Below, in pieces: positions 49,186-58,413 of a stretch of DNA of 64,000 nt. A program made the position numbers and the translations under genes. The notes below the pieces were generated by a model that worked only from the letters and a program-made list of their open reading frames with translations, was not told the origin of the DNA and ran no database searches. Origin of the DNA: Pseudomonas sp. KUIN-1. GTDB taxonomy: Bacteria; Pseudomonadota; Gammaproteobacteria; Pseudomonadales; Pseudomonadaceae. The stretch is taken from NCBI RefSeq assembly GCF_009176725.1, contig NZ_AP020337.1, forward strand, positions 5,754,001 through 5,818,000, read 5' to 3'. Every line of letters starts with the position of its first letter. Within the stretch, counting starts at the first letter, position 1.

Positions 49186-52100
49186 AGCTGCCCCGGCATA
49201 CGGAAGGTGCGCAGTGCGCCCATGTCAAACGGGTTCGGCGTACGCTGGCTGGTCAACAGGTAGTTGGCGCGCAAACCACCCACGTCAGCCTTGAGCACCA
49301 ACACGTCGCGCCCGGTCAGGTATTCGGTCTGCATCAGGTCGAACAGACGGAACAGCGACCATGGACCGGTATTCTTCTCAAGCCCCAGCGGACGACCCAC
49401 CATTCTGTCGAGTACCAGGCTGGTGCGACCGTCTTCCGCATCTGTAGGCCATTTGAAGGACACCGGTACGATCGGACCGTGACGGTATTCAATGGTCTTG
49501 TCGCCAAACTTGAACTCGGAGCGACTGACAGACGGGTCAAGGGTGTAAGGCTCCAGCTTGAACTGCACCTGTGGTTCGGCCGGGTTGTCGGCGAAGAAGC
49601 TCTGGCGGATCACCAGTGCCGCGGCCATCTGGTCGAGATAGACCTTGGAAACCGGCAGGCTGTAGCCATCGACGCTGCGCATGCGATAGTTGCCTGCATC
49701 GCCACTCACGAACGGACGCATGTAGTTATCGAAGAAGCGATCGGCAATGCCCTGAGCCTTGAAGAACTCACGGAAGTCACTGATTGCCACGTCGCTGGCG
49801 CTGTGCGCGTCGAAGGGATAGCGCTTGCTGATCGCCTTGCCATAGAAGCTGTACAGCTCGCTCTGATAGCGCTGGTTAAGGTACTGATAGGAATCGCCCA
49901 GCACCAGGCGCCAGGTGTCTTCAGCCAGAACGTTGAACCACACGCCTACCGGACGCGGCAAACGGCCGGACGCCGTGCGCAGATTGCTCAACGCATCGCG
50001 CTGGCCACCCATTCGGCTTTTGGCCATTTCGAAGGCGGCCTGATCCGGCGAGCTGGAACGTGCAAGGCTGGCCATCTGCAGTTGCAGCTCATTGAGAGCG
50101 GCCAGGGCAGGCGTCAGGTCGGCAGTCGGTCCGTTGTTGTCATCCAGCAAGCGGTGCAACGGCTCGAAGCGACTTTGCAGAGACTTCCTCGCGGTATCCG
50201 GCAGTTTTTTCGCCAATGCATCCGATGCCTTGCCTGCTGCAGCAGCTGCCAGTTTGCCAAGCTTGCCACCATTCTCGGTCAGTTGCCCTGCTGCATCGGC
50301 AGCTTCTTCTGCTGAATCGGCAACCACCGGGAAGCGGGTATTTTCACGCACCTCTATGAGCAACTGGATGACCGGGGAGTTGGCTGACGTCAGACCTGCC
50401 AACTGCTCGGCGCCTTCGCCGAAGTCATTGATTGCTGGCAGTTGAACCTCGCCTATCGCTTCACCCCAATAGTTGGCGTAGTCGCGGAAGTACAGCTGCT
50501 CCAGTTCAACCATCAGGCGGCGCAAGTCCATCGTGCTGAGACCGGCACCTTCACCCAGAACCCAGTTATCGCTCAGGATGTCAGTGACCAGTTTGGTGCC
50601 CTGAACCGAGAAATACTGCTGGTAGCCCTGTTGGGTGTAGAAGCCGGGGATCGTGTAATCGGTACCGACAAACAGCGCACCCTGAGGGCCAAGGTGCTGG
50701 CCCAAAGTGTATTCAGGCAGATTACGGGCCTGCTCGCGCAGCATGCGGTAAACCACGGTCGCCAGGGACTCGCTACGCAGAATCTGACGCGCCTGAGCCA
50801 CCAGCGGATCATTCAACGGGTAGCTGAATGGCTGCTTCAACAAACGATCAAAATGGGTGTTCAAGCCGTTCTGTACCGCAGTGTTGCCGGTATAGCGCTG
50901 GGACCATTCGGCAGCGACCCAATCCTTGAGCCACTGAGCGTCGCGGCGATCCGTCATGTTCAGCATCAGGTACGCACGCAGGCTGTTGAGCAGGCGGTCG
51001 CGATCCTTGGTGTTGGCGCGAATCTGGCTTTCCAGCAAGTTTGCAACACGAGGCAGCAACTGGTCGTGAAGCTCACGTTCGTAAGCGACCCTGACCACCG
51101 GATTGACGTCTTCGCCTTGATACAGACCGCCACGCTCGTGATAACTCACGTCACCTTTTTCCGGGAAGACTTGAGTGGCTGCGTAACTGGTGTCGAGCGT
51201 TTTGAGCACCGCCATGGAGTCATCGCGAGCGCTCAGCGCCGAACGTTGCTGAGTCCAGGTCTGAGCCAGACTGCGCAGGTTTTCCAGACGTGAATAGTTG
51301 GCCGAAAAGCCACCAGCCCACAATACGCCGAACAGCGCCAACGCTGCCAGCGCGCCCACGTACAACGCACGTTGGCCCCAATGGATGCGACTGCGCTCAC
51401 GCTTGTCCAGTCCCGCGAGATCGGCTTCCGGAAAAATGACCCGGCTGAGCAGATGGTGGATAAATCGTGATCGGCCGCTGCGCAGGGTAGGCAACACTCC
51501 GGCATTCATACCCAGATTGGCGCCGATGCCAGCCGTAGTAGCGTCCATTTCCTCTGTCAGATGTGGCGCACTGGTCAGGTAAAAGCCGCGCAACTGACTG
51601 ACACGCTGGTAGCGGTTACCCGTAAATGCCAGATCGACAAACAGGCACAGGCGCTCGCCGATCTGCCCGAGTCGATGCGGGAAGTCGAGAATTCGACCAC
51701 GACGCTGCGTGTCACGCTCTTGATGCATGCGCATGATCACCTGACTGTTCAGGCGACGCAGCAGCTCTTCGAACTCGGTGCGCAACACCGCCACATCAGT
51801 GCCCATCTGCTCTTTGCGGAAGCTCGTGCCGAGGACCTGATCGCTTTCTTCACGCGTCAGTTGATCGAAGAACTCTTCAAAACCCAATAAACGGTCGGCC
51901 TTGCTCAGGACCAGATAGATGGGCACATCGACGTGCAGTTTCTGATGCACGTCCTGCAAGCGCGCACGCACCTGACGAGCGAGTGTTTCAAGGTTCTGTT
52001 CACTGTCATTCAGCAGGGTTTCGACTGGAATGGTCACCAGTACACCGTTAAGCGGACGATTGCGGCGACGTTTGCGCAGCAGTTCCAGCAAGGTGTTCCA

Positions 52101-52712
52101 GGCACTGCCGTCGACTTCGGCGTCAGGCTGGGTCAGGTAGCGGCCAGCGGTGTCGATAAGCACGCCGTGATCGGCGAAGTACCAGTCACAATGACGGGTG
52201 CCCAGAGTGTCCCGTGTCAGTTTGCGTTCAATCTTGTTGATCGGAAACTCAAGGCCCGAGAAATCCAGCAGGCTGGTTTTGCCACTGCCTTGCGGACCTA
52301 TCAGCAGGTACCAAGGCAAGTCGCTGCGCCAGCGTTCACTACGGCCGCGATAAAGGCTCGAGGTTTTCAGCGTTTTCAACGCAGCCTTGAAGCGCGTTTT
52401 CAGCTCCTTCTGCTCTTCGTCGATCTGCTCTTCACGGCGGATGCGATCCTGGCCGTCTTCGCTGTCTTCGATGGCTTTTTTGCGAACACCCGCGCGCCAA
52501 CTGACGAAAACCATCGTCAGGCCCCAGATCAGGAACAGCACGCTGATGGTCAGCAGTCGCGATGTGGAGCTTTCCCAGAACTTGTAATCATCTACCGCCA
52601 GCAGCGGCCCGGCGAACCACACCAACAGCGCAACAAACAGCACCAGCAGCAGCGTCCAGACCCATGTCTTGCGCAGGAATGCGCCGACTTTCTTGAAGAA
52701 GTTTTTCATCAT
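49182..52712 (-). CDS. tssM: T6SS membrane-complex protein TssM (IcmF)
   Basis: About 1176 residues from ATG 52712 (MMKNFFKKVGAFLRK), which lies 11 bp past the tssL stop and follows AGGG; a start at 52760 would overlap tssL by 38 bp. Two N-terminal membrane segments (TWVWTLLLVLFVALLVWFAG; SVLFLIWGLTMVFVS), a cytoplasmic GTPase-like domain with Walker A GPQGSGKTSLLD near 139-150 and a third segment (YVGALAALALFGVLWAGGFS), then a large periplasmic IcmF domain ending in the C-terminal DUF (LGLEKNTGPWSLFRLFDLMQ). The intact P-loop suggests nucleotide binding. It anchors the TssJLM complex through the inner membrane. Confidence 0.95.
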   Translation of the reverse strand: MMKNFFKKVGAFLRKTWVWTLLLVLFVALLVWFAGPLLAVDDYKFWESSTSRLLTISVLFLIWGLTMVFVSWRAGVRKKAIEDSEDGQDRIRREEQIDEEQKELKTRFKAALKTLKTSSLYRGRSERWRSDLPWYLLIGPQGSGKTSLLDFSGLEFPINKIERKLTRDTLGTRHCDWYFADHGVLIDTAGRYLTQPDAEVDGSAWNTLLELLRKRRRNRPLNGVLVTIPVETLLNDSEQNLETLARQVRARLQDVHQKLHVDVPIYLVLSKADRLLGFEEFFDQLTREESDQVLGTSFRKEQMGTDVAVLRTEFEELLRRLNSQVIMRMHQERDTQRRGRILDFPHRLGQIGERLCLFVDLAFTGNRYQRVSQLRGFYLTSAPHLTEEMDATTAGIGANLGMNAGVLPTLRSGRSRFIHHLLSRVIFPEADLAGLDKRERSRIHWGQRALYVGALAALALFGVLWAGGFSANYSRLENLRSLAQTWTQQRSALSARDDSMAVLKTLDTSYAATQVFPEKGDVSYHERGGLYQGEDVNPVVRVAYERELHDQLLPRVANLLESQIRANTKDRDRLLNSLRAYLMLNMTDRRDAQWLKDWVAAEWSQRYTGNTAVQNGLNTHFDRLLKQPFSYPLNDPLVAQARQILRSESLATVVYRMLREQARNLPEYTLGQHLGPQGALFVGTDYTIPGFYTQQGYQQYFSVQGTKLVTDILSDNWVLGEGAGLSTMDLRRLMVELEQLYFRDYANYWGEAIGEVQLPAINDFGEGAEQLAGLTSANSPVIQLLIEVRENTRFPVVADSAEEAADAAGQLTENGGKLGKLAAAAAGKASDALAKKLPDTARKSLQSRFEPLHRLLDDNNGPTADLTPALAALNELQLQMASLARSSSPDQAAFEMAKSRMGGQRDALSNLRTASGRLPRPVGVWFNVLAEDTWRLVLGDSYQYLNQRYQSELYSFYGKAISKRYPFDAHSASDVAISDFREFFKAQGIADRFFDNYMRPFVSGDAGNYRMRSVDGYSLPVSKVYLDQMAAALVIRQSFFADNPAEPQVQFKLEPYTLDPSVSRSEFKFGDKTIEYRHGPIVPVSFKWPTDAEDGRTSLVLDRMVGRPLGLEKNTGPWSLFRLFDLMQTEYLTGRDVLVLKADVGGLRANYLLTSQRTPNPFDMGALRTFRMPGQL

Positions 52713-52722
52713 GCGTCCCTGT

Positions 52723-53598
52723 TTACGGCTGCGACTGCGGCTGGACCGCCGCCGGATCAAACGGCTGATATGGTTGTAAGATGGTTTCGCGTTGATCGCC
52801 CAGTACCCAGGCGAAGCCGAAATACATCACTGCCAGACAAACCAGGGTAAACAACACCACCATCCAGGCAGGCACGATGCGCACCAAGCTGCGACGTCGA
52901 TTGTTCAAGCCTTCCCAATGGGGTGACAGTTCACGTGGCACATCACCGCGCAATTGACGAATCTGGCGATACAGCGCATCACGGATACCTTCAAGCTCGA
53001 GCATGCCGCGCGCCTGCACCCGGTACTTTCCCTCGAAGCCGAGCGACAGACACAGGTACATCAATTCCAGCATCGGCAGGTGCTTGACCGGGTTCTTCGA
53101 CAGTCGATCAAGCAACTGAAAAAACTTCTCACCACCGAAGGTTTCATTGTGGAAGCTGCTGAGCAGGCTCATCTGCGACCACTCGCTTTCGTTACCCCAC
53201 GGGGTGGTCACCACTGCCTCGTCCACCACCGTGCACAACACGTAACGGGCGGCCATCACCTGGCTGCTTTCAGCACCGTTATGCAACGCGCGGACTTCAA
53301 ACAGCTTCAGACCCGCAGTCAGACGCTCGTTGAGCGCATACAGGTCTTCACGCGTGTCGCTGTGCTTGAGGCGTACCACTTCCGACAGCAGGTCGGAGCC
53401 AGCCGCGACCAGCGAATTGAGGCTGATGTTGAATGCCTCGGCCGGGCGCAGGCGGGCCGCGTAAATCATGCGCTCTTCCAGTTGCTCAAACCGTGGCGGA
53501 GCAGCAAAGTCCGTCAGCGGGCTCGCCGCCGGGCCGTGGCCTTGGCGATCGAGCAGGACGGTTTTATCGTCCTGGTTGTAATTCGTATCCTTACTCAT
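52723..53598 (-). CDS. tssL: T6SS membrane-complex protein TssL (DotU/IcmH)
   Basis: 291 residues. The cytoplasmic domain contains the DotU signature (VDEAVVTTPWGNESEWSQMS; FFQLLDRLSKNPVKHLPMLE; LMYLCLSLGFEGKYRVQARG), and a single C-terminal membrane helix (WMVVLFTLVCLAVMYFGFAW) with a short periplasmic tail follows. There is no OmpA-like peptidoglycan-binding extension, so peptidoglycan anchoring must come from elsewhere. It is 5 bp downstream of tssK and upstream of tssM, the conserved tssJKLM order. Confidence 0.95.
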   Translation of the reverse strand: MSKDTNYNQDDKTVLLDRQGHGPAASPLTDFAAPPRFEQLEERMIYAARLRPAEAFNISLNSLVAAGSDLLSEVVRLKHSDTREDLYALNERLTAGLKLFEVRALHNGAESSQVMAARYVLCTVVDEAVVTTPWGNESEWSQMSLLSSFHNETFGGEKFFQLLDRLSKNPVKHLPMLELMYLCLSLGFEGKYRVQARGMLELEGIRDALYRQIRQLRGDVPRELSPHWEGLNNRRRSLVRIVPAWMVVLFTLVCLAVMYFGFAWVLGDQRETILQPYQPFDPAAVQPQSQP

Positions 53599-53603
53599 GT
53601 CGG

Positions 53604-54935
53604 TCAGTTCCTGATAGCCCAGAATTTCAGTTCAAGCTCGGCGAATTCGCCGGACACATGGAACGCGAAGCCGCCGGAGCGCTCGAGTTGCGCCAGATCT
53701 TCGGAACTGAGTTCGAGGATGAAATAGGTTTTGTTCGAATGGAACGCGATCTGCCGCGGGGCCACTGGTAATGGCTTGACCTTGATACCAGGCAGATGAA
53801 GGTTGACCAGTTGGCGAATACGCTCCACAGGACCGACCTTAAGGTGCGCTGGCAAACGGTGACGCAGCTCCTCGGAGTCGCAATTTGCGCTGGCTGCCAG
53901 AACGAACGACGCCGATCCCAACAGCTTGTGATCATGCAGCGGCGATACGATGATGCCGTACTGACGCGCCTGCAGAACCAGTTCGATAGCGTGCTGTTCC
54001 AGCACCATCGACAGCACCTGACGGATCGCCTCCATCAGCTTGCGGAAGCTGGCTCCCTGATCGCTGTGCTGGTAACGGCTGTCCAGACGCGGTCTCTTGC
54101 TATCGCTCGAAAACGTCGCCAGATCGCCAAGCATGGTCAGCAGCGTGCGATACAACTCTTCAGGGTGCACCTGCTCGAGGTCCAGATAGTGACGCAACAG
54201 CAACTCGGTACGGTTGATCAGTTGCAGCATCATGAAGTCGCCGACTTCGGCACCACCTACTTTACCGTTGGAGCGGATCCGGTCAGCGATGGTGTCGCCC
54301 CGGTGGCTGAGCATGCTGATGACTTCCTTGAGGCAAGACAGCAGGTAGCTGGAAGCGTGAGCCTGGAGGTAAGTCGGTACAAAATCGGGATCAAGGCTGA
54401 TCACGCCATCCGGCGTCGTGTCGAGCACTTCACAGACCTTCAGCTTCACGTAAGCCTGATCGCTTTGCTGCTGGCCAAGCAACAGTTTGAAGTCGGGACG
54501 ACCACAGCTGACCTGACTCGAGGAGTCATCGCCAGCGTTGGAGTCGGACACCTCAGCCTCGTAGGCGGTATAGCGCGCCAGCACATCGGATTGCTCGGGA
54601 CGACGCGACTCAATGTGGTTACCCGTGACCAGCGGCAGCGCGAGATAGATCGGCGTATTACCGGTATTGGGCGGCACATCGAGCGCCAGCGGCTCAGTGT
54701 TGCCCCCCAACTCGAACAAGCTGCCGTCCGGCAGGATTCCCGAAGCATGGCTGATCACCAGTTTGCCCATATTGAGAAACTGCAGGTCGATGTCCAGACT
54801 CAGAAAACCCCACGTGTAGCTTCCCAATAGCTGGGTACGGGTTTTCATCTGGTGATCGTAGTAGCGATCGTTGTGCTGGAAGTGCTGCGGACGCAGCAAC
54901 ATGCCTTCCTGCCAAATGACTTTATGGGATTTCAT
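53604..54935 (-). CDS. tssK: T6SS baseplate adaptor TssK
   Basis: 443 residues, full family length. The N-terminus VIWQEGMLLRPQHFQHNDRY is the TssK hallmark; internal blocks QLLGSYTWGFLSLDIDLQFL and LPLVTGNHIESRRPEQ and the C-terminal FHSNKTYFILELSSEDLAQL are present. TssK trimers connect the baseplate to the TssJLM membrane complex. It is separated from tssJ by 2 bp and from tssL by 5 bp, in the same operon. Confidence 0.95.
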   Translation of the reverse strand: MKSHKVIWQEGMLLRPQHFQHNDRYYDHQMKTRTQLLGSYTWGFLSLDIDLQFLNMGKLVISHASGILPDGSLFELGGNTEPLALDVPPNTGNTPIYLALPLVTGNHIESRRPEQSDVLARYTAYEAEVSDSNAGDDSSSQVSCGRPDFKLLLGQQQSDQAYVKLKVCEVLDTTPDGVISLDPDFVPTYLQAHASSYLLSCLKEVISMLSHRGDTIADRIRSNGKVGGAEVGDFMMLQLINRTELLLRHYLDLEQVHPEELYRTLLTMLGDLATFSSDSKRPRLDSRYQHSDQGASFRKLMEAIRQVLSMVLEQHAIELVLQARQYGIIVSPLHDHKLLGSASFVLAASANCDSEELRHRLPAHLKVGPVERIRQLVNLHLPGIKVKPLPVAPRQIAFHSNKTYFILELSSEDLAQLERSGGFAFHVSGEFAELELKFWAIRN

Positions 54936-54937
54936 GG

Positions 54938-55447
54938 TCAGTCATCTGCCTTGGCGAGCGGTTCATGGGTGTTACGAATGCCGTTCTGATCGAGAGTCAG
55001 GTCAGCGTCAGTGATACCTACCGGTGTTACCTGCAGCGTGTAGCGCCATCTGCTGTCCGGCAGGTCCCGATAGGCTGCAAGAACGCCGACGTAACGGCTG
55101 CCTTCCTGAAGGCTGAGCTTGAGCTCGACGGTTTCACCCGGCCGCAGTTCCAGCTCTTCAGACGCAACCATGTCCGGAGCCAGAGATTCTTTTGCGCGCT
55201 CATACAAGCTGAAGAAATCTGCATTTTCAAACGCTACCGGGTGCTTGAGCTCGAACAGGCGCACAACAACGGGTGACGGGCGACCGTTAAGGTCCGGGTT
55301 TACCTGGTCGCTGGCGGTCAGCTTCAGGTTGAGCTTGGTGACGTTTGAGTACGGCGACAACGCAGAGCAGCCGGCCAGCACCAACACGGCGGTGAGCGCA
55401 GCCAGCATGTTAAAGAAAGCAGTCGAGCGGCGAGACATGCGCATCAT
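54938..55447 (-). CDS. tssJ: T6SS outer-membrane lipoprotein TssJ
   Basis: 169 residues with a lipoprotein signal peptide (FNMLAALTAVLVLAGC, acylated Cys27) and the TssJ beta-sandwich: LNLKLTASDQVNPDLNGRPS, PVVVRLFELKHPVAFENADF, FSLYERAKESL, and LSLQEGSRYVGVLAAYRDLP. It overlaps tagH by 4 bp and is followed by tssK. TssJ sits in the inner leaflet of the outer membrane and contacts TssM. Confidence 0.95.
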   Translation of the reverse strand: MMRMSRRSTAFFNMLAALTAVLVLAGCSALSPYSNVTKLNLKLTASDQVNPDLNGRPSPVVVRLFELKHPVAFENADFFSLYERAKESLAPDMVASEELELRPGETVELKLSLQEGSRYVGVLAAYRDLPDSRWRYTLQVTPVGITDADLTLDQNGIRNTHEPLAKADD

Positions 55448-56640
55448 CCTTGGTGGTCAGTGTGGAGTGTGGAAATCAAACGAATCTGCTCTTCGTAGGC
55501 CTGAGCGAAATCCCGGGTCAGAAGGCGCTCGCTCCAATCGGTATCCTGGCTCAGCGCTTGGTGATAACGCCCGTAAGCTCTCCAGCGGCTGCCGGAGGTG
55601 GCGATTAACGGCTTGTTATCGCGCTCGAAACGCAACATGAGCTGTTGCGGCGAGAAGTGCTCGAGGGTGACTCGAACCGCTGCACGGCTGGCGGTCAGCA
55701 AGGCGACCTGGTGAGCCTGCAAATCACGGAATGCACGGGAGATCGCCTGCTCGGCCGGCAACTGCCCTGGCTTGTTGGCGTGCAACAGAATGTCCAGCGC
55801 CTCACCGGCATCGACGGCAAACTTCAGCGGGTTTTTCTGCGTGCCTTGCACGATGGTCTGCGCAAGACGCAGCTCGTTTTTGAGCTCGCTGCGAGTGCGC
55901 AGGCTCTGCTGCAAACCGCCGACGCTTTGCTTGAGCAAGCGAGCTGCGTTCAAGGCCAACGCTTCTTTAGCATCGTGATCGAGCCCTTTGAGATCAACGC
56001 CCAGCGCTGCACCGAACTTTTCCCAGAAGCCGTCGGCCTGGCGCTCAACCGGCGGTGGCGCAGGCGCAGGTGCAGGTTCTTTTGGAACCTCGACCAGTTC
56101 CGGCACCAGCAGGCTTTCCATATCGATACGTGCATAGTCAGCACGCTGTTTGCCATCATCAACGGCGATACTCGGTGAGATCAGTTCTTCGATTTCCGAG
56201 TAAACGCGCTCTTGCTGATCAAGAGCATTCAGCGGATCGAGATCCAGAAACGCGTCGTCCGGAATGATGCTGCCTGCAGCCTGCGGGCGACCGACTTCTA
56301 CGTCAAAAGCCGCCGGGTCGCGTACCAGTCGGGCACGAATCTCAAAATCGCCCAGAGTGTATTCACTGCCATGTTCGATGCGTGTCGCTTCACCCTTGCG
56401 CAGGCGCGTGCCGTTCGTGCTGTCCTGAATACCATTGCTGCTGGTATCGGTCAGGAAAAACGAGCCGTCGCGATAGCTGATCAGCGCGTGATGATTGGAC
56501 AGGTGCCGCTTGCGGTCCGGGATTATCCAGTCGCAATCGTCTCCCCTGCCGATCACGCCGCCAGCCTGCTTGAAGGTCTTTTGGCACAAGTCAGTGGGTA
56601 CGAATTGCTTGGTGTTCAGCATTTCGAAAACCAGTTCCAT
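55444..56640 (-). CDS. tagH: T6SS FHA-domain protein (TagH/Fha)
   Basis: About 398 residues from ATG 56640 (MELVFEMLNTKQFVPTD), placed by AAGGAG just upstream; a longer frame to 56661 would overlap the preceding small lipoprotein. The N-terminal FHA domain (about 1-95) holds the phospho-Thr binding pattern GRGDDCDWIIPDRKRHLSNH and TSSNGIQDSTNG. The C-terminal T6SS-specific domain (about 180-398) includes GEALDILLHANKPGQLPAEQ and LRFERDNKP-like sequence. In the family FHA is the substrate of PpkA and the target of PppA, both present downstream in this operon. Confidence 0.9.
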   Translation of the reverse strand: MELVFEMLNTKQFVPTDLCQKTFKQAGGVIGRGDDCDWIIPDRKRHLSNHHALISYRDGSFFLTDTSSNGIQDSTNGTRLRKGEATRIEHGSEYTLGDFEIRARLVRDPAAFDVEVGRPQAAGSIIPDDAFLDLDPLNALDQQERVYSEIEELISPSIAVDDGKQRADYARIDMESLLVPELVEVPKEPAPAPAPPPVERQADGFWEKFGAALGVDLKGLDHDAKEALALNAARLLKQSVGGLQQSLRTRSELKNELRLAQTIVQGTQKNPLKFAVDAGEALDILLHANKPGQLPAEQAISRAFRDLQAHQVALLTASRAAVRVTLEHFSPQQLMLRFERDNKPLIATSGSRWRAYGRYHQALSQDTDWSERLLTRDFAQAYEEQIRLISTLHTDHQG

Positions 56641-56657
56641 GATGATGCTCCTTGCGG

Positions 56658-56798
56658 TCACTTGCCGCGGTTGACCGCCTGCGGATCACCCAATGGGCGA
56701 TAGGTGTTGTCGTTGAATTTGTAGTTGCCGCTGCAGCCCCCGACGCCGCATAAAACGACAACAGTGAGCAGGACGGCTTGCCAGTGACGAACAGACAT
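56658..56798 (-). CDS. Small T6SS-operon lipoprotein (46 residues)
   Basis: ATG 56798, after GGAG, encodes MSVRHWQAVLLTVVVLCGVG-GC-SGNYKFNDNTYRPLGDPQ and a short basic end (AVNRGK). The hydrophobic core followed by GVGGC (Cys22) is a lipobox, so the mature product would be a lipid-anchored peptide of about 25 residues. Such short lipoproteins are often skipped by gene finders. It lies directly before tagH (17 bp) and after the terminator that closes the tssF to sigma-54-activator unit, so it is the first gene of the tagH-tssJKLM unit. Role unknown; similar tiny lipoproteins are known next to Pseudomonas T6SS genes. Confidence 0.7.
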   Translation of the reverse strand: MSVRHWQAVLLTVVVLCGVGGCSGNYKFNDNTYRPLGDPQAVNRGK

Positions 56799-56820
56799 CA
56801 GAGGGTCTCCAGAAGTGAGT

Positions 56821-56849
56821 AAAAAGCGCCGCCCCTTTCGGGGAACGCT
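56821..56849 (-). terminator. Probable terminator between the two T6SS gene blocks
   Basis: On the minus strand AGCG-TT-CCCC-GAAA-GGGG-CGG-CGCT is followed by TTTTT. It lies 37-65 bp after the stop of the sigma-54 activator gene and before the small lipoprotein, so it separates tssF-tssG-tssH-activator from the tagH-tssJKLM block. Confidence 0.6.
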
Positions 56850-56885
56850 GTCAGAAGCGAATAAGGTGAAAAGAAGTGCTTTTGC

Positions 56886-58403
56886 CTAGCCATTGAAGTC
56901 ACCCAGGTTGATATTCAGGCGCCCCAAACGGTAAAGCAGCGTGCGTCTCGGCAGGCCGAGTTCACGCGCGGAAAGAGTCTGGTTGCCGTCGTTCTTGCGC
57001 AGGCAATCGAGCAACAGGCTGCGCTCTACCTGCTCCAGCCGCTCGCGCAGATTGGGGCTGCTGCCTTCAGCCATGACTGCCGGGCGCAGTGAGAAATGCT
57101 CCGCCAGCAACTCGCTGCCCTCGCACAGCAGAACAGCACGCTCGACCAGGCCTTTGAGTTCGCGCACATTGCCGGGAAACGTATAACCGGACAGGAGATC
57201 AAGAGCTGCGTCCGACCAGCGCAACGGGCTCCGTTGCAAGAACGCACACGTCTTGTCGACGAAGTGCCGCGCCAGGTCGAGAATGTCACCCTCTCGATTG
57301 CGCAGGGCAGGCAGCTCAATAGGAAATTGCGCAAGACGGTAATACAAGTCCTCGCGGAATTTGCCTTCGCTGACCATCGCCGACAGGTCACGATGCGTTG
57401 CTGCAAGAATGCGCACGTCGATCTTGCGCGTATCGTTGCAACCCAATGGGCGAATCTCGCCCTCTTGCAGCACGCGCAGCAGCTTGGCTTGCAGCGGCAT
57501 GGGAATGTCGCCGATTTCGTCAAGCAACAGCGTGCCGCCATTGGCAGCCTCGAACAGCCCGGTACGATCACTGTCAGCACCTGTAAAGGCCCCTTTGCGA
57601 TAGCCGAAAAGCTCGCTTTCAAGTAAGTGCTCTGGAAATGCCGCACAGTTCTGAACAATGAAAGGCTGAGAGCGACGCGGCCCGAAGTCGTGAATAGCCC
57701 TGGCAACCACTTCCTTGCCGGTGCCGGTCTCTCCCCGCAGCAATACCGTGTACGGGCTGTGCAGCACCTTGCTGATCATCGTGTAGGTCTGACGCATGCT
57801 TGCGCTTTTTCCGATCAAACCGTATCCGCTGACGCTTGGCGTACTGATCACTGCCGGTCTTACCTCATCCACAGGCTTATGCAAGCGTTGCAGCAGGTTG
57901 AGTTGACCCAGTACGAACGAGCCGAACTGACCAAGGGAATCAGCAAAACCCTGCAGATCGACATGTCGGCGACTTGCGCATAACAACAGGCCTTCGACAG
58001 CTTGCTGATGGTTGACGACCGGGACACACAGCAGCGACTGCCACGGCGTACTTTGCGTCGGCAGAAAACTGGTTTCGTGCAGGCTGCTGCCCAGTTCGCC
58101 AAGGCAAACCACACGATTCTGACAAAGGGCAAATTGCAACAACTGTTCGCCGTTGTAATCCACCGGCAGGCTTGCCGCTTCCCTTGGTTGCAGCATCCCG
58201 TCCAGACACTCGGCTCTCATCTTCAAACACTTATGAGTGGCGTCCAGCAGATAAAGCTGGGATAGCTCGCAGCCGCTGAGCTCAGCAAGGCCACGTACAA
58301 AATCCCCCAGCAATTCGGCGCCATTCACCGCCCGCGCCAAGCTGGCGAATTGCGCCAACAAGGCTTCGGCATACGCCAGCGGCTGCGGCATTTGAGTGAA
58401 CAT
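56886..58403 (-). CDS. T6SS-associated sigma-54-dependent activator (GAF-AAA-HTH)
   Basis: About 505 residues from ATG 58403 (MFTQMPQPLAYAEAL), preferred for its GAGG site; an upstream ATG overlaps tssH. A GAF-like sensor domain (about 20-170) replaces a receiver. The AAA+ domain has Walker A GETGTGKE, the sigma-54 loop GAFTGADSDRTG, Walker B LLLDEIGDIPMPLQ and a Fis-type helix-turn-helix at the C-terminus (LSARELGLPRRTLLYRLGRL). It is a VasH-type activator, which in other bacteria switches on T6SS promoters including hcp and vgrG. It follows tssH directly and precedes a terminator. Confidence 0.92.
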   Translation of the reverse strand: MFTQMPQPLAYAEALLAQFASLARAVNGAELLGDFVRGLAELSGCELSQLYLLDATHKCLKMRAECLDGMLQPREAASLPVDYNGEQLLQFALCQNRVVCLGELGSSLHETSFLPTQSTPWQSLLCVPVVNHQQAVEGLLLCASRRHVDLQGFADSLGQFGSFVLGQLNLLQRLHKPVDEVRPAVISTPSVSGYGLIGKSASMRQTYTMISKVLHSPYTVLLRGETGTGKEVVARAIHDFGPRRSQPFIVQNCAAFPEHLLESELFGYRKGAFTGADSDRTGLFEAANGGTLLLDEIGDIPMPLQAKLLRVLQEGEIRPLGCNDTRKIDVRILAATHRDLSAMVSEGKFREDLYYRLAQFPIELPALRNREGDILDLARHFVDKTCAFLQRSPLRWSDAALDLLSGYTFPGNVRELKGLVERAVLLCEGSELLAEHFSLRPAVMAEGSSPNLRERLEQVERSLLLDCLRKNDGNQTLSARELGLPRRTLLYRLGRLNINLGDFNG

Positions 58404-58413
58404 CACACCCACC

